Assembly (NCBI RefSeq): GCF_016801865.2 | Contig: NC_068939.1 | Span: forward strand, 74,328,100-74,392,099 | DNA: 64,000 nucleotides | Direction of reading: 5' to 3' | Source: Culex pipiens pallens | Taxonomy: Eukaryota; Arthropoda; Insecta; Diptera; Culicidae | In this document: in pieces, positions 1-12,337 of the stretch | Position numbering within the stretch: position 1 is the stretch's first letter | Layout: each line of letters begins with the position of its first letter | Made by a program: the position numbers and the translations under genes | Notes under the pieces: generated by a model | Database searches by the model: none | The model's input: the letters and a program-made list of their open reading frames with translations, nothing else | Told to the model about the DNA's origin: nothing

Positions 1-740
1 CGTATCAACAAAGTTCAATAAAGCAAAATACAGAGAATTTTCTCAGATTTTCGAATATATTTTTTTCAAAGGTGGGCAAACATGGGCACTAATTTTAAAA
101 AATGAAAAACTGCGACTATTTTCAAAAAAGTTACCTAAAAATGGTTATAACTAAAAAACGGTGCACTTTATCAAAAATTCACCTAAGTACTTTTTGATTG
201 CAAATTCAATTTTACATCGAAAAATGAAGTTGAAAAAATTTTGCGACCAATATTTCGATTTTTTTTAAAAATCAGTATTGATTCAAAAAATCATAACTTT
301 CTGAAAAGATGGCATTTTATGTCCTCTAAAACATATCAAAAAATAAAAAAATTAAAAATAGTGTTTTTTTGCAAATCAAGTTTTAGTGACAAAAAGTTAA
401 ATTAAAAATCACCAAAAAATTTTTTACCGTGAATCATTTTTTTTCAGTGTAGTCCATATCCATACCTTCTACTTTGCGGAAGACACCAAATCGATCAAAA
501 AATTCCTTCAAAAGATACAGATTTTTGAATTTTCACCTATCATTTTCGTATGAACAGCTGCCAAATTTGTATGGAAAATTATATGAACGAACTAATGATG
601 CAAAATGGCTTCTTTGGGCATACCCAAGGCACCAAAAAAGTTTCAGCCGGATTAAAAAATACAAAAATTAAAATTAAAGAAAAAAGACCGATTCCGTAGA
701 GAACTGCTCATATATTTTGTGTTTTTGAAAGGGTTACGAG
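1..740. repeat. AT-rich block with a degenerate dispersed repeat
   Basis: Homopolymer-rich AT DNA without a convincing gene. Positions 460-660 resemble 62370-62520: both share a 'tttgtatgga' segment, an 'actaatgatgc'/'ccaatgacgc' segment, and a passage reading 'aaaatggcttctttgggca' here and 'gaaatagcttcattggtc' there. On the minus strand 463-495 carries the motif 'tttggtgtcttccgcaaag', which recurs in variant form at about 23250, 28040, 49340, 57955 and 60700. The short open frame at 474-671 lies within this repeat and is not credible as a gene. Confidence 0.5.
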
Positions 741-1760
741 GTGAGCACTAATAAAGTCATCGTTACTGTGTGGAGCTGCTGCTCCCGGGGACAAATTTAT
801 TCATGAATGCATCACCCGGAATTTTTGGGAACATTTTACGACCTTACCTCGGTGCCAAAATTGCACCACATTTGGCAAATCTCAAAAACTCTCAAAGTTG
901 ATTCGATCAATTTGATCCTCAACTAGATGACGATGTCGCCATTCAGTCGTTGGAATGGCATTGGATTGTCACGTCAACTGCTTTATCTAACACTTAGATG
1001 TGAACTGCTATTTTTGCACTCCAGGTTGTCGTAGGGTTTACTGGAAAATGGAAGTTTGATCCAGCTTAATCAATAACCAAGAAAAATTAATTTGAACTGC
1101 GATATCAACAGACCACAAAATCACAGGTAAATCCTCCTTCTCAAATGTCCAAATGTCCATTAAAACCGGTGACGTGCCTCCTCCCCTGCTCAAAACTCAA
1201 GACCTTTCGAAAAAACATGGACTTGCATGCTGACCTTTTCGCCAAATCACCGACCATCAGTTACGAGAGTTACATGCACTAGTTAATGCACCTTTTTTCC
1301 CTCCCAAATCTCCCTCTTAGTCGAGTGAGGAACGAAAATGATTGCACCTTTCGTCGGAAAATTTCGGATTGCGGCGAGGAAAAAGTACGGCTTGGAACAA
1401 AGTTTTGCAGTTCTCGCTGCTGTGGCAGAAGCACCGCTTGGCTGAACTTAAAAATTGAACGAACGTGAGTTGCATATTAGTTGCACGCTTATCACCGAAT
1501 CTACCTTCGAGGTTTTTTTTTTGGAAGGGTAGAATTCTGCTGATGCACCGAAACTGTTCGTGACGGGCTGCAAAAAGGTTAGAATGTTGTACCGAGTTGT
1601 TGGATTGGCAGATTTAATCTATTTTTTGGTCAAAATTAACAGATTTAAAAAAAAAATCTTCAATGTTTCCGTAATTCAAACACAAAATCATGATAACCGA
1701 ATCAACGCCAAACTGATCGGCCAATTCTTCCACCCAGCAAACATCCAATCAACCGCAAAA
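741..1760. other. Unassigned sequence, no gene recognised
   Basis: Base composition is more balanced than in the flanks, with C-rich stretches at 1155-1320. I see no repeat shared with the rest of the window and no recognisable protein on either strand. The small open frame at 1286-1468 has no motif. It could be intron or intergenic DNA. Confidence 0.4.
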
Positions 1761-1774
1761 AACATCAGACCAGT

Positions 1775-2090
1775 AGAGTTGTAGTCATCGAACAGTCGGA
1801 CGTCTTATTTTTAGAACCAGTCAGCAGTCGTCCCTCGAGGAATGCCCGAAGAAACGATGCGGTGCGGTGCACGCGAACCTTAACGACAATTAATCAAAGT
1901 GAGCAACAAAATCGAATCTATTTCGCGCGATCCACTATCCTGCACGGTGTTTGTGCGATCTGAACTGCCGGTAGCGGGGTTCAGGGTTTCGATTGGATAG
2001 AGTAATATTGACGATAGTGTATTAGTTATTCTGAAGAATAAAAGCATTACTTGTTCCTAATATCAAGACACTTCATTACTTGAACGACTG
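1775..2090 (+). mobile_element. Possible solo LTR or LTR-like remnant
   Basis: A compact block of balanced composition rises abruptly from AT-rich DNA. It includes 'gaaccagtcagcagtcgtcc' near 1815 and, close to its right end, an AATAAA signal (about 2037-2043) followed by a short T-rich stretch and 'gaacgactgtca'. That layout of a GC-richer body, a polyadenylation signal and a short R/U5-like tail is what mosquito LTRs look like. I could not fix TG...CA ends or a convincing target duplication ('tagagt' occurs on both sides but may be chance). No second LTR or gag-pol sequence is present. Confidence 0.22.
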
Positions 2091-2097
2091 TCATGCA

Positions 2098-3200
2098 CAC
2101 CGTTAGAGTAGCCTACACCGTGCTAGGGTGGTCCCAACAGTGTGAATTTTCGTAAATTTTCGCAAAAAACCACATTTTTCAATAAATCATAACTTTGCGC
2201 CATTTCAACCAATCTAGCTGTCACAGACGTAAATGAAAGGTGATTTGTTGGAAAAATAATTTGAAGATCAAAAAAGCAGCCAAACATTTGAAAAATTGAA
2301 TTGAATCTCAAAATTTCATTTTGACCGTGTCTGAAGAAAAGATCCTGTCTGCAAATTAGAGAGCCAGTTCACTGAAAAGAGCTAACGAACCGTGGCTCAC
2401 AAAAAAATACCGAGGTTCTTTTTTAAACTCCGGTCTTTTGAAAGAACCGTTTCAAGATGGCATGATTTTTGTTTTAAATATATTTTTTTTTGAATTTCCA
2501 AAAAAATTAGCATTAAATTTATTTTAATTTCAAATATTTCGATACTTATAAAAATTAATTCCAATTTTCTAAGCATCAAGGAATAGAAAACTTTTCATTG
2601 TACAACTGATTGTACATTAAAGTATTATCGGAATACAAATTTGAGCATTTCAAATCGCATAATTTGTAAAAAAAATAACCAAAAATCAACTGAGTAGTCT
2701 AGAGTTTTTGGAAAAAGAATAAATCCTTTTGTCCGATTAAACTATAGCGTTTATAGACCTTTTCGATTAAATCAGAATGTAGAAAAGAGGTCACAGAATA
2801 TTTTCTCCAAATAAAATATCAGCTTTAGTTCAAGTCTTGCAAAAATAAACGCAATTTAAAAATTGATAACAACTTTTCCAGATTTCCTAGATTTAAGTTT
2901 GGAGGCCATTGTTGTGGTTCGAGTAGAAAACTTGACATAGATACCACCAAGACCAATGGTTTTCAATGGCATCTTCTCGATTTCAGTTTTTTTATCTAGT
3001 AATTTATAAAATCACACTATTCTAAAAAAACCTTCACGTCCAAATTTGGAAAAAGAGCGAAAGAGCCGTACAAATGAGTTTTTCTTTTTAATGAGCGAAC
3101 GAAAATGAGCGGCTCCTAAAAAAGAGCGGTTTTGCCCAACTCTACTGTATTTGTTTTTATCGGATTCCTTGCGAAATTGTACGTAACATACTCAAAAATG
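2098..3200. repeat. Degenerate TIR-element remnants
   Basis: Position 2113 onward has 'cctacaccgtgctagggtgg', an end sequence that recurs in inverted, diverged form at 42653-42680 ('ctaccctagtacggtgtagg'). The right part (3045-3150) holds repeated 'aaaagagcg' and 'gagcggctc' motifs and ends 'gcccaactcta', which matches the terminus of the hAT-like MITE at 29095-29185 ('gcccacctcta'). The matching left end at about 2358 ('tagagagccagttcactg') is weak and I see no target duplication, so this is probably an old, broken copy. Confidence 0.4.
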
Positions 3201-3344
3201 GGAGGAGTTTAATAACATGTTTCCGAGATATGATTTTTTGAATACAAAAGTCGGTTTCTCAGCACGCCACGGGAAAATGACGAAAACAAGAAAAAAATTA
3301 GCTTTTCCACTAGAACTGCGATAACTTAAGTTCTAAATTTAGAA

Positions 3345-3645
3345 TTTAAGCAATGACCTATATTTTTTCAGTTTTAAAATTTTCGAAGTTGAGAGACGCA
3401 ACTGAAACGGGTCTAATTATTCTGGCCAAAAAAACTTTGAGCCCGATCAGAGAACATTTTTCCTGGTTTACCTTTGCTCTTTTCAAATGGAATTTCTGTA
3501 TGGAAAGTATTTTTTTTTCGACGCGATGATGATTTTTTAGAAAAAAATGGCAACACTGCCAAACACTGACCATTGATCAGCTTGTGTCGTTTTTTTTTGT
3601 CATCTGAACAACAACAATGGTAGTTTATACAATGAGTTGCAAAAG
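3345..3645. repeat. Left part of a dispersed repeat split by a SINE
   Basis: Positions 3405-3500 ('actttgagcccgatcagaga') resemble 42700-42790 ('ttttgagcccgatcgaagat'). The segment at 3618-3645 ('gttgcaaaag') joins logically to 4253 onward, because the SINE at 3666-4232 is bordered by a duplicated 20-bp target. Excising the SINE gives a continuous repeat like those at 29640-29960 and 62880-63030. Confidence 0.5.
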
Positions 3646-3665
3646 ATGTTTTTGTCAGCACGAGT

Positions 3666-4232
3666 GTGTGTGTGTGTGTGTGGTCCAATCCAATACCCGC
3701 TAACCGGCAGCGAAATTATGGGAAGGTATAATTTGTATCAGACTGTGTATATGCCGAATGCTGATACAGCTTATCTCAGTCCCGGGTATTAGGTGGTGAC
3801 AGCCCTCGCGCTGCTTCCAACGACCCATTTCAGAATGACAGAGCTCCTTGCGGTCCAATTCCGAGGTCGTTGGGCATTGTTCGGCCCCGCCTAAACATAG
3901 AAGCAAGCATCTGAAGGAAACTCGATCTATATTTTAGACTTCCAATCCCGTCAGGCAAATCAGGGATCAGCGCGTATTTAATATGAGAAGATAACATGTT
4001 TCAACACTACGGATCATTTCGCTGCTAGAGTGTAAACCTTCTGATGGCCGACTGCTTAGCGTCCCAGACCACCAATCCAAAGGTGTGAGTTCGAATCCCA
4101 CCTGATTTCATTTTAGTTTTTATTCATATTCAAGTTCCTGATTCCAAATTTCAAAGGTACCTACCGGGAGTTGATCCCTGAACCTTCTGCTTGGGAGACA
4201 GAAGCCGTAACCATTAAGCCACGGAGCCGGTT
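3666..4232 (-). mobile_element. Composite tRNA-derived SINE with two opposed tRNA-like domains
   Basis: The insert is flanked by an exact 20-bp direct repeat at 3646-3665 and 4233-4252 (starts ATGTTTTTG, ends CACGAGT), the mark of LINE-mediated retroposition. Read on the minus strand it starts at 4232 with a tRNA-like head: A-box-like 'gtggcttaatggttacgg', an anticodon-arm-like hairpin, and a degenerate B box 'ggatcaactccc'. At 4044-4110 a second tRNA-like unit lies in the opposite (plus) orientation, with A box 'tggccgactgc' and B box 'gttcgaatccc'. The 3' end is a CA-repeat (plus strand GT repeat from 3666). The middle (3700-3960) is a balanced body that I cannot assign to a named family. 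Confidence 0.75.
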
Positions 4233-4252
4233 ATGTTTTTGTCAGCACGAGT

Positions 4253-4870
4253 CGTACATTTATCCAACGAGGTTTACCGAGTTGGATAAATACTACAAGC
4301 GCTGAAAAAAATCAAATTTTGCAACGAGTTGCTAACAACATTTTTTGCACTTCCAAAAAACGCTTTATGAATGGTATTTTATGTCTACCATCCATGTGTT
4401 AATAAAATTTATCGTTCAAAACAAAAAAAAATATTGAAAAATGTAACTTTTTGACATTAGTGTTGAAAAGTTCAACTTTTCAGCACTGGTGCTGAAAAGT
4501 ATTATTTTTTTATTCTGTTGATTTTGGTACAGAAAAGTGGGCCGTTTTGGCGCTCTAGAATGAAAGGAAAACTAAACAGTTTCACGCCGGAATTGCAAAA
4601 ATAATTTTTTGAAATTGATTATTTGGTGCAGTTATTTTTTTACGTAAAAAGTCCAATTGAAAAGCATTTTTTTAAGTGGAACTTTTCGTTTCTGAACAGT
4701 AAAACAAATTTTGAATATTTTAATAGCTTTTTTGTATGGATGGTTGCCAAAATTCTATTGAGACTTGTATGGACAAACTATTGATGTAAAATGACTGCTT
4801 TGCTTTGGACAGTATATAAAAAGCTGTGTTCGAAAAAAATACAGATAATCCATTTTCGAAAAAGTTGCTA
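4253..4870. repeat. Right part of the interrupted dispersed repeat (copy A)
   Basis: Shares with 29690-29960 and 62915-63010 the segment 'gaggtttaccgagttggata' (or close variants) and the 'gctgaaaag' hairpin motif. Positions 4261-4288 form a perfect 8-bp stem (TATCCAAC ... GTTGGATA, 12-nt loop), and 4464-4482 is a near-palindrome 'tgaaaagttcaacttttca'. No protein is encoded. Such conserved stem-loops point to a non-autonomous DNA element, but no ends are clear enough to name one. Confidence 0.5.
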
Positions 4871-5734
4871 GTTCTTGAGAGATATTCTCTATTTATAATT
4901 TCTATGAAATTGGAATCACTTCAAGCCACAAAATAATAAAATTACAAGCTGAATTACAAAAAATAAAAGCAGAAACTTCAATATAGTTAAAGCGACCTAA
5001 ATTTTTTTTCTTCAAATTTTAAAAGATTTAAATAAGAAGAATAACATGTCAAAAATCATTAAACGCAACATATTCAAAATGAAATACATATGTGCAAAAT
5101 TGACAGTTATATTAAATTTGTCTGTTTTTTTTTTGCATTCAGAAAATCAAAAAAAAATGTTTTGAGAATCAAAAGTTTTTTTTGTTAATTTGATAATTTT
5201 GCTACGAAGCGGGGAGGAATATTAAAATCATACAATTTTTAATAACTTTACCGATTTTCATTAAAAACCTGAAATAAACATGAATCATCATCATTGACTG
5301 ATTTTAAATATAATTTAAAACCGAAATACAAGCGATTTTTTAAATTCTCGAGGTTTAAATGAACTTAATGATTTACATTTTTGTATGATTTAAAGAGGTT
5401 GAAATGAAACAGAAAAAATAATTTGCTAAAGTATGTACCAAAAACACGCAATCAGTCGTCAATATTCTTGTGATGCATTTGAAAGCAGAAATTAATTGTG
5501 GATGCGCTGAAGTCCTTTTTTTTAATTTATTATTTGAAATATCACGTTTTATACTTTACGGGTTTTGCAACGATGCCATCGTTTATATGCATATAAATGA
5601 GATCCGAATATATGTGAAAACACATTTTTATACATAACTTTTGAACTACACCCAAACGGCGGTCGCATGATTTTGATGCATGGCTGCATGAAAGTATATC
5701 AGCTTCTGCATTCGACATTACCGACTGATGATTG
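4871..5734. other. AT-rich DNA, nothing recognised
   Basis: Long A and T runs and scattered stop codons in every frame. I see no TIRs, tRNA-like boxes or shared repeats that I can define. Confidence 0.4.
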
Positions 5735-5754
5735 CTGGTATTGAGAAAAAAAAA

Positions 5755-5832
5755 CCCTGTCAGAACGAGTATTGAACTATTAACTTCTTGGTTGTTGGTT
5801 CGATACGCTACCACCGCGCCATGGACGCTTGA
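5755..5832 (-). repeat. Degenerate tRNA-like SINE head
   Basis: The minus strand reads 'gtccatggcgcggtggtagc' (A-box-like) followed about 40 nt later by 'agttcaatactcg', a degenerate B box (consensus GGTTCGANTCC), then a T-run at the place where a pol III terminator or tail would be (5749-5757 is an A-run on plus). I could not identify a target duplication. It is best read as a decayed SINE head rather than a functional tRNA gene. Confidence 0.45.
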
Positions 5833-7987
5833 TGAAATGAGAGGTAAAGAGCACCAACATATTCTTCTCCCTAAAGAATTGCTCGGGGATGCGCCAGTAT
5901 TATATGTGTTGGTGAGAACTGCAGATCGCTGACATGTTTACACGCGGGCAAAAATGATCTACGGGCTTGCTGCAAAAAATGTTATAAAATGTGACATTTT
6001 CTGCAGCAAATCCATTGTTGCAGATTTTGAGATATATTTTCCTTTGGGTGTGCTAAGTTATAAAAATTTTAAACTTACAAAAATCTTGCCAAAGGTTTTC
6101 AATGGTCTAAAATTGAACCCGTACCCAAATTATTTAGTTGGGGTTAAATGGACCTTCAATGACTGTTCCGGTGAAATTGAATAATTAAATTCTTCTTTTA
6201 TGATATTTTTATTAAAGTGCAGTGTATTTAACAGGGAAACATTTCCATTTTAAATGAATTTATCCAACATATATGATTAAAATTTAACATTATCCACCAA
6301 AACTTGGATCAAGATAATATTCTGGAAAACTTGTTACAAAATCCCACAGAAGAACAAACCGCGAAAAGTAATTGAGCATGTCGTGTGTGTGTGAGAGAGA
6401 GGGAGGAAGGGGAAGAATGTCATCGTGCGGAAAGTTGAAAATAAGCGTAATTTGGCTGAAACGTGCCGGTGCATAGCAAATTGCATCACTCACTGACACA
6501 AAGTCAAAGTGGCTTGCAATGCACTCTGGCGGTGGCCATAATAAGCACGGTGCATTGTGTGCGATGTTCTCATCGTAAAATATACAGAAAAATGTGCCGA
6601 CACAGTACACCCACGAGTGTGGTTAGTTGCATGTTTACTTAGCTCAGAAAAAACTGAAGATTCCATAAAAAATTCTGATTCAAATTTTATAAATGCAAAA
6701 AATACTGCAAAAAAACAAATTAATCAAACGTTCTTCCAAACAGAACCACCCTATAACCAACACTTTAATTGTGTAACGTGTAATGTACATGATAAGCACC
6801 TGTCCGTGTGTGGGTGTCTTTCGCGTGGCGAATATGAGATGAGATCTTTCTCTTCGTGATTTTTTGCTTTGAACTACCGCCTCTCATTGCTCAGCAAACG
6901 GAAGGAACGATTTGTTTACATTATCTTCACCCGCAAGAAAATTGTCGCAACATTGCTCAATCAGCTTCTTTTGAAAATTTGAATTCAGATTTTGTTTCAT
7001 TTTAAATAATATTTAAATAAGATATTTCGCCACAAATACTTTTTTAATCATTGAATCAGTTTAAAAATGGCCGTGTTTATTCTTAATCACATACAAATTA
7101 TGCAAATGCACCCAACTGTATGAGCTTTGTGCAGCCAGATCGTTCCTTTTTATTATCGGTCAAACTCGTTAAATCTGTAATCACAATTTCACCTCCTTCC
7201 ACCCACACACACACCGACCGGCCTGCCAGTTTGTGCGGTAAACGAATAAAAGTGGTTTAACACAACGCAAACCATGAATGACATGAACACACGTGCACAG
7301 CGAGCACTCCCCCCTACCGGGCTCCGGACACCTGACACCGAGGGATTCCCTATTTGTTACACTATGAGAAATTTTCAAGATAGTGTTTAATTTGTAAAGA
7401 AAATACAATGTTTAATTTAAAAAAATGTATTCTCAGGTTTAAAAAAATAAAAAGAATAATTTAATTTCTTACCGTGTTTTCGTGCAATAATAATGACATA
7501 ATAATAGTTAATAATAATTACGCGTCAGTTCACCACAACGTTCTGCCCAAATACACGGAGGTACACACACACACATTGAACGCACATATACACTCACTAA
7601 TGCATAATGGGTGCGGGAGTCATGGGGGGAACTTTTTAAACTGGGAAACAATCATTAACCACCCTGACAGAGTGTGCAGAATGACGCATCTAACAAAGTT
7701 GACAGAGAGTGAAAGAGCGAGAAGCATATCAGAAGGGGACTTCCCTTGCCATGCCGTTTTGACAGATACAATGTCGCTCTCTTCAATGACTCTTGTAATA
7801 AATTGAGAGCTCTTTTTTGTTTTTGATTTTATGTATTTGCGGTGCCAAACGTGTTGCCAAATTTTTATTGAGCTATAAAATGGATGAATAGTGTTTGGAA
7901 TAAAGTGTTGTCCAGAAACAATGTGGAATGACAACGAAACAAATTTAAATATTGTCGTCTATTCCGACTTGTTTTCAAATGATTTTG
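5833..7987. other. Unassigned sequence with small microsatellites
   Basis: Mixed composition with short CA/GT and GA runs (about 6385-6412, 7200-7212, 7563-7575). Open frames on both strands (6290-6610 minus, 6557-6859 plus, 7474-7806 plus, 7620-7934 minus) overlap each other and share no recognisable motif. I see no supported gene and no repeat shared with other parts of the window. Confidence 0.4.
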
Positions 7988-7999
7988 TAGCCTGTCATA

Positions 8000-8274
8000 G
8001 CCGAGCCGGGTCCGGTGGTTTAGTGGTTAGCGTGGTAGCCTCTGAACCCCAGTATGGTCTGGGTTCAATCCCAGACGGACCCGGTGGCATTTTTCAAGAC
8101 GAGATTTGCCTGATCACGCCTTCTATCGAATGGGGAAGTAAAACGTCGGTCCATTTGCGTAAAAGAGGTTTTGAGTGACTCACCACACATAACATTCGGA
8201 CGGCCAGAAATGAGCAGAAACTTGCAATAGAGACCACAAAAGACCCGGGGGTCGTTAAAGTGGATTGTTTTTTT
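8000..8274 (+). mobile_element. tRNA-derived SINE (monomeric)
   Basis: A tRNA-like head occupies 8008-8082. Its acceptor halves GGGTCCG and CGGACCC pair perfectly. It carries an A-box-like 'tggtttagtggttagcg' and B box 'gggttcaatccc'. A body of about 190 bp follows, beginning 'cggtggcatttttcaagacg', and a T-rich tail ends the element. The target duplication is 12 bp with one mismatch (7988-7999 TAGCCTGTCATA, 8275-8286 TAACCTGTCATA). The start of the body is shared with the dimeric SINE at 34099-34512. It resembles tRNA-headed mosquito SINEs such as the Feilai group, but I cannot confirm the family. Confidence 0.8.
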
Positions 8275-8286
8275 TAACCTGTCATA

Positions 8287-8630
8287 ATTTGTGGTAGCTC
8301 AAACTACAGCATCAGGACATATTTTTGTTGTGTCTTCCCCAAATTATCAGTTTGTTTATTATTTATCTTGTTTTGTTTTGTTTTCATTTCCAACCGATTC
8401 CAATTTTTATAATTATTCTGTTATGTACTTCAGACATTTCTAAATTTCTCATTATTTTTTTAAGTTTTAATTGAGGTAATAAGCATTTGCTAACAATTGC
8501 AAGCAATTGAAAGCATAAAAAACTTTATTTTTGTTTTGACACTTAAAAAAGGGATGAAGAAATCTAAAAAAAAAAAAACAAAAAAAATACGGTTTCTGAT
8601 GATTTGTTAAAAAAATAATGACAAGGGCTA
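8287..8630. other. AT-rich spacer
   Basis: AT-rich DNA between the SINE and the CCCAAG-ended element, with a run of A at 8567-8578. No feature recognised. Confidence 0.4.
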
Positions 8631-9843
8631 GTGCCCAAGCAACACACTTTATCAGATAAACGTATTTCCTTACTGGTTGTATAACCGATTGGCCTCGTTA
8701 CCACAACTTGTTCTACAACTCCTGTGCATCGGAAAAAGCGCACTTTTTTCTGTTGTATAACGTGCCAGAATAAGATGCAAGTTATCAGAGTAAGTTGCAC
8801 AAATGTATTTGACAACACTGTGCTAGCTAACAAGAGATTCAACAAAAAAAGGGGGCGTGGTTAACGGCTATGCTGTCAAATCAAAGTGCACACTGAAAAG
8901 GAAAGTTAGATTGAAAACAGTTGTCTAACCGTTACCTAACTTACATGTAAACAAACAGTTCTTATTAGAATTTCAATCAACGACGAAGCCAAACTCCAGA
9001 AAAGGTTGTCATTGGAAATTAAGTTATATAAGTTTGTTGTCAAGTCAGTCCTAAGCTGACATTTTTGTAGCTTTTACCGGCAATATGGTTTCAAACTAAT
9101 CGGTCAACAATTAAAATTATTGCAATCTTCGATAAATAAACATTATTGAAACTCTAAACACCTCACGTACAAATTTACACCACCTAACAACACCCAATGT
9201 CAAGTTGAATATGTTTGTTGATTATCAGTTATATAACCTATTCTCCAATAACATTTGTGTAACAAAGCGAGAAAACCTAAGGTTATTTATAGAATGGTTG
9301 GCCACGCCCATTTTTCAGAAGATGCCGTCACATGACAATGTTAGATAAGCAGTGAAACAAACAGTGCAATATTATTCTTATTCAACAAACTGTTTTCGAG
9401 GAAAACATTGCAGATGACGGAACAGCATCTTGGCATATCAGCATTTTGACGTTTAATTACAGCTCATAAAAAGCGTTTTTGACTAAGATCAAGTGATAAA
9501 TACCTCAAATGGAAGTGAGCAAGCAAGTTTCTATCGAAGGTGTTCGAAAATAAGTTGTTTAAATAGTGTAAATCAGCAAATTGGATGGAGTTAGGAGCGA
9601 GTGCTAAACCTCCCAAATAGGTGAGAATTTTCTCCATGTTGTGTTTTAAAGTTGGAAAAGAGTGAAGTTGACTGTGTTTTAACACTTTTGTGGCACAAAA
9701 CACGATAGTTACATAAGTAAGTTATACAAGCAGTGAAACAAACTGTTATTTAAGTTATGTTCAGATTTTGTCTCGTATGTTTATCAAAAACAATTGTCTA
9801 ACTATTATTCAACAGTCGACAAGTTATGAGTGCTACTTGGGTG
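8631..9843. mobile_element. 1.2-kb non-autonomous element with CCCAAG-type inverted ends
   Basis: The left end 'gtgcccaagcaacac' (8631-8645) and the right end 'gtgctacttgggtgac' (9828-9843) are imperfect inverted repeats. The interior carries repeated subterminal motifs: variants of 'gttatataac' and 'aagttatataag', and two copies of 'aagcagtgaaacaaac' (about 9348 and 9729). There is no transposase. The ends match the class seen at 43349-45107 ('cccaagtaacaa'). No clear target duplication was found, so the exact borders are approximate. Confidence 0.5.
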
Positions 9844-11990
9844 ACTTTTCGTGATTTCGCGGAAACCGTGAAATTTGCCCCGGCCGTGAAATTTGGTAAA
9901 TTGAAACGCTTGAAAGATTGTTAACAACCATTTTGGAATAAAAAATATTTATATTCAATGTCAGATTTTGAACTAGTTTATGAAGATATTGTTTACAAGA
10001 ATATTCTAAGAAATGCAGATGATTGGTTATACATTTCCAGCAAAATGTCTTTATCGCACAAAAAGATTGTAAAAGAACATAATTCAAAACTACAACAAAA
10101 TTAAACGCAACAAAGTATGAGCTTATTCATTTTTCAATCTTTTTAAAATGTATTGAAATGGAATTATTGTATTGAAAATGGAATTATGTTTACTATTGTT
10201 TGGCTACGTAAATGTAAAAAAAATGCTGTTAAAACAATTTTACTTTTGATGAACATGATTTTTAGGATGAGCTTCATTTTAGTGTCATTATAACAATAAA
10301 ATTTCTTAAATCTCAGGAAAATTAATTCTAATTCTTTAAAATTTCACAACATTCCCCAATCCCAACTTTTTTTTCGAATAAATAATTTGTGTCAGGTGGT
10401 TTTATTTTCTATGTTGAACTACTGCTAACTTTTTCCACACTTTTCTGTTAAAATGTATGCTGAACGAACACATTTTTACGTTTATTTTGAGCAGTTTGAG
10501 TATCGTGAAATGGCATGACATTATGACAGTTGAACTTAATCCATTCCTATTTTTTTTCTCATAATATAAAAACGTGTTTTGATTTAGTCTAAAACAAATT
10601 GGTATTTTTTAAAGAGAGTGAATTGTTCACCATGCTTTTTTTAAATATTTTGTCTGTTTGGTGCGTTTTAAATAAAAATCTTTTTAATCAATTATTTGTG
10701 TTTTACTTTTAATTTATCTGAACTTGTTCATTTTTGTGGACCTATTTTGCTGTTTTTATTTATGATTAATATTAACTATTTAGATTTCAAATTATTAGTT
10801 ACAATAAATGCAGATGTTAATGTAATTTTTTAAGGGGATATCTTTTTATTTAAATCATTTTATTAATTTACAGGTCAAAAGTTTTTATTTGAAACAATGT
10901 ATTTTGCTTGTGCAATTTCAGTAACTACTGTTTTTTTAATCTTATATCTTATAAATTTTTCTCCTATTATTTTTAATGTTTTTATTTGCAATTATCTGTT
11001 AAAGTTTTTGTTTATTTTTTATAGTTCAAGAGATATTCTACAACTTTCATTCATTCTATTTTGCCTTTTTCACATTTTATAGTCACTTTTTCGTTTTAAA
11101 AGCTTGTTACAATTTTTTTATATTATTTTTTCTCTGGTTAGTCATCGTGACCTTCAACACTTTTTTGATTTTTTCTCTCGAAACAAATTTAATTTTCATT
11201 AGTTTCCAAAGCATTTCAGCATTTGAAGGAAATACTCAAGTCAAAAACTCTGACGAAAAGACCGTTAAATACATTTTTTTAAAAACAAATTCAACAAGTC
11301 ATATTACAGATTTTTCTTTCTCTAAAACTGTTTCAAATTCCTAAATCTGAAAATCTTAAAAAATAACAAAATATCTCATTGTTTCATATGACTAGCAATT
11401 CCCTAAAATAAAAATTGCTATAAATTTTGGAAGTGTTTTAACTTATAATACATTTAAAAAAAACTTAAAAGACTGAAGAAAACTATAAAGCAAGACAAGG
11501 ATAGTTTTAAGTAGAAAAAAGTTGCTCAAAAAACATTCTAAATGGGAAAAAAGAAAGTTTTCTAAAAATAAAATAGCAGTAGAGGGCTATACAAAGATTT
11601 CAGAGCAATTTAATTTCAATTCGAAATTTTAAGTTAGCATGAAAACAAAGCAAATCTTTAAAAAATAAAATTGTCTATGATTTACCAAAAAAAAAAAAAT
11701 AGTAAATTTACTCGGAAACATTTTGTTGAATTAGATCTCTAATGAATATATGCATCTTTTACTTGAAAAGATTAGTGTATGTTTTTGATGATTTTTTAAG
11801 TTAAGGAACAATCAGAATCAATTTAAATTTTTCGGAAATTAATACTAAACATTATATTTTGACGGGTTAGGAATCACATTTTGGGGTTTACAATTTAATT
11901 CTCAATTACCATTGAAATTGTTTAAATTTTTAATACAATTGATAACAAATTATGCCCTTTTTGAAAACAAAATCTACTCACTTTTGAAAA
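9844..11990. other. Strongly AT-rich DNA, nothing recognised
   Basis: About 2 kb of A/T-rich sequence. The frames at 10897-11082 and 11147-11344 are low-complexity (Phe, Ile and Leu rich) and unsupported. No inverted ends, tRNA-like boxes or tandem arrays are visible. Probably old repeat-derived or intronic DNA. Confidence 0.4.
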
Positions 11991-12259
11991 CGATTCCGGT
12001 GAAAAGTCAAATTTTCCCATCAAAGCTCACCTCTTCTTCCTGCGTACTGTGCCCAAAGTGGAGGGCACCCTTCTAATCGAATCCAAAAAAGGTCAAGGTT
12101 CGTGCTGCCCGTTTGTTTCCACATGCCGGCTTTTCATCGGGCCCTCAAATCGATTTTAATACCCTCGAGCGGGTTTTGCTGCAGCTTTGTGGCGGAGATT
12201 CCTTTTTAAATGGAAAATGTCGCTGTATTGGGTGCTTAACGTAATTTCAGCTTAGATCG

Positions 12260-12337
12260 GTTGCACGAAACTTGCATACAACGTTTTGTGCGATTGGCGT
12301 AGTTTTGCACAGCGCCATCTTTTAGTGAGCATCTTTT
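12260..12337. repeat. Duplicated ~75-bp motif, copy 1
   Basis: Contains 'ttgcacgaaacttgcat', then 'gcgattggcgt', a 9-nt variable spacer, and 'cagcgccatctttt'. The same blocks recur at the same spacing in copy 2 (13468-13545). The blocks are better conserved than the spacer, so this is either an ancient short repeat or a constrained element. Confidence 0.6.
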
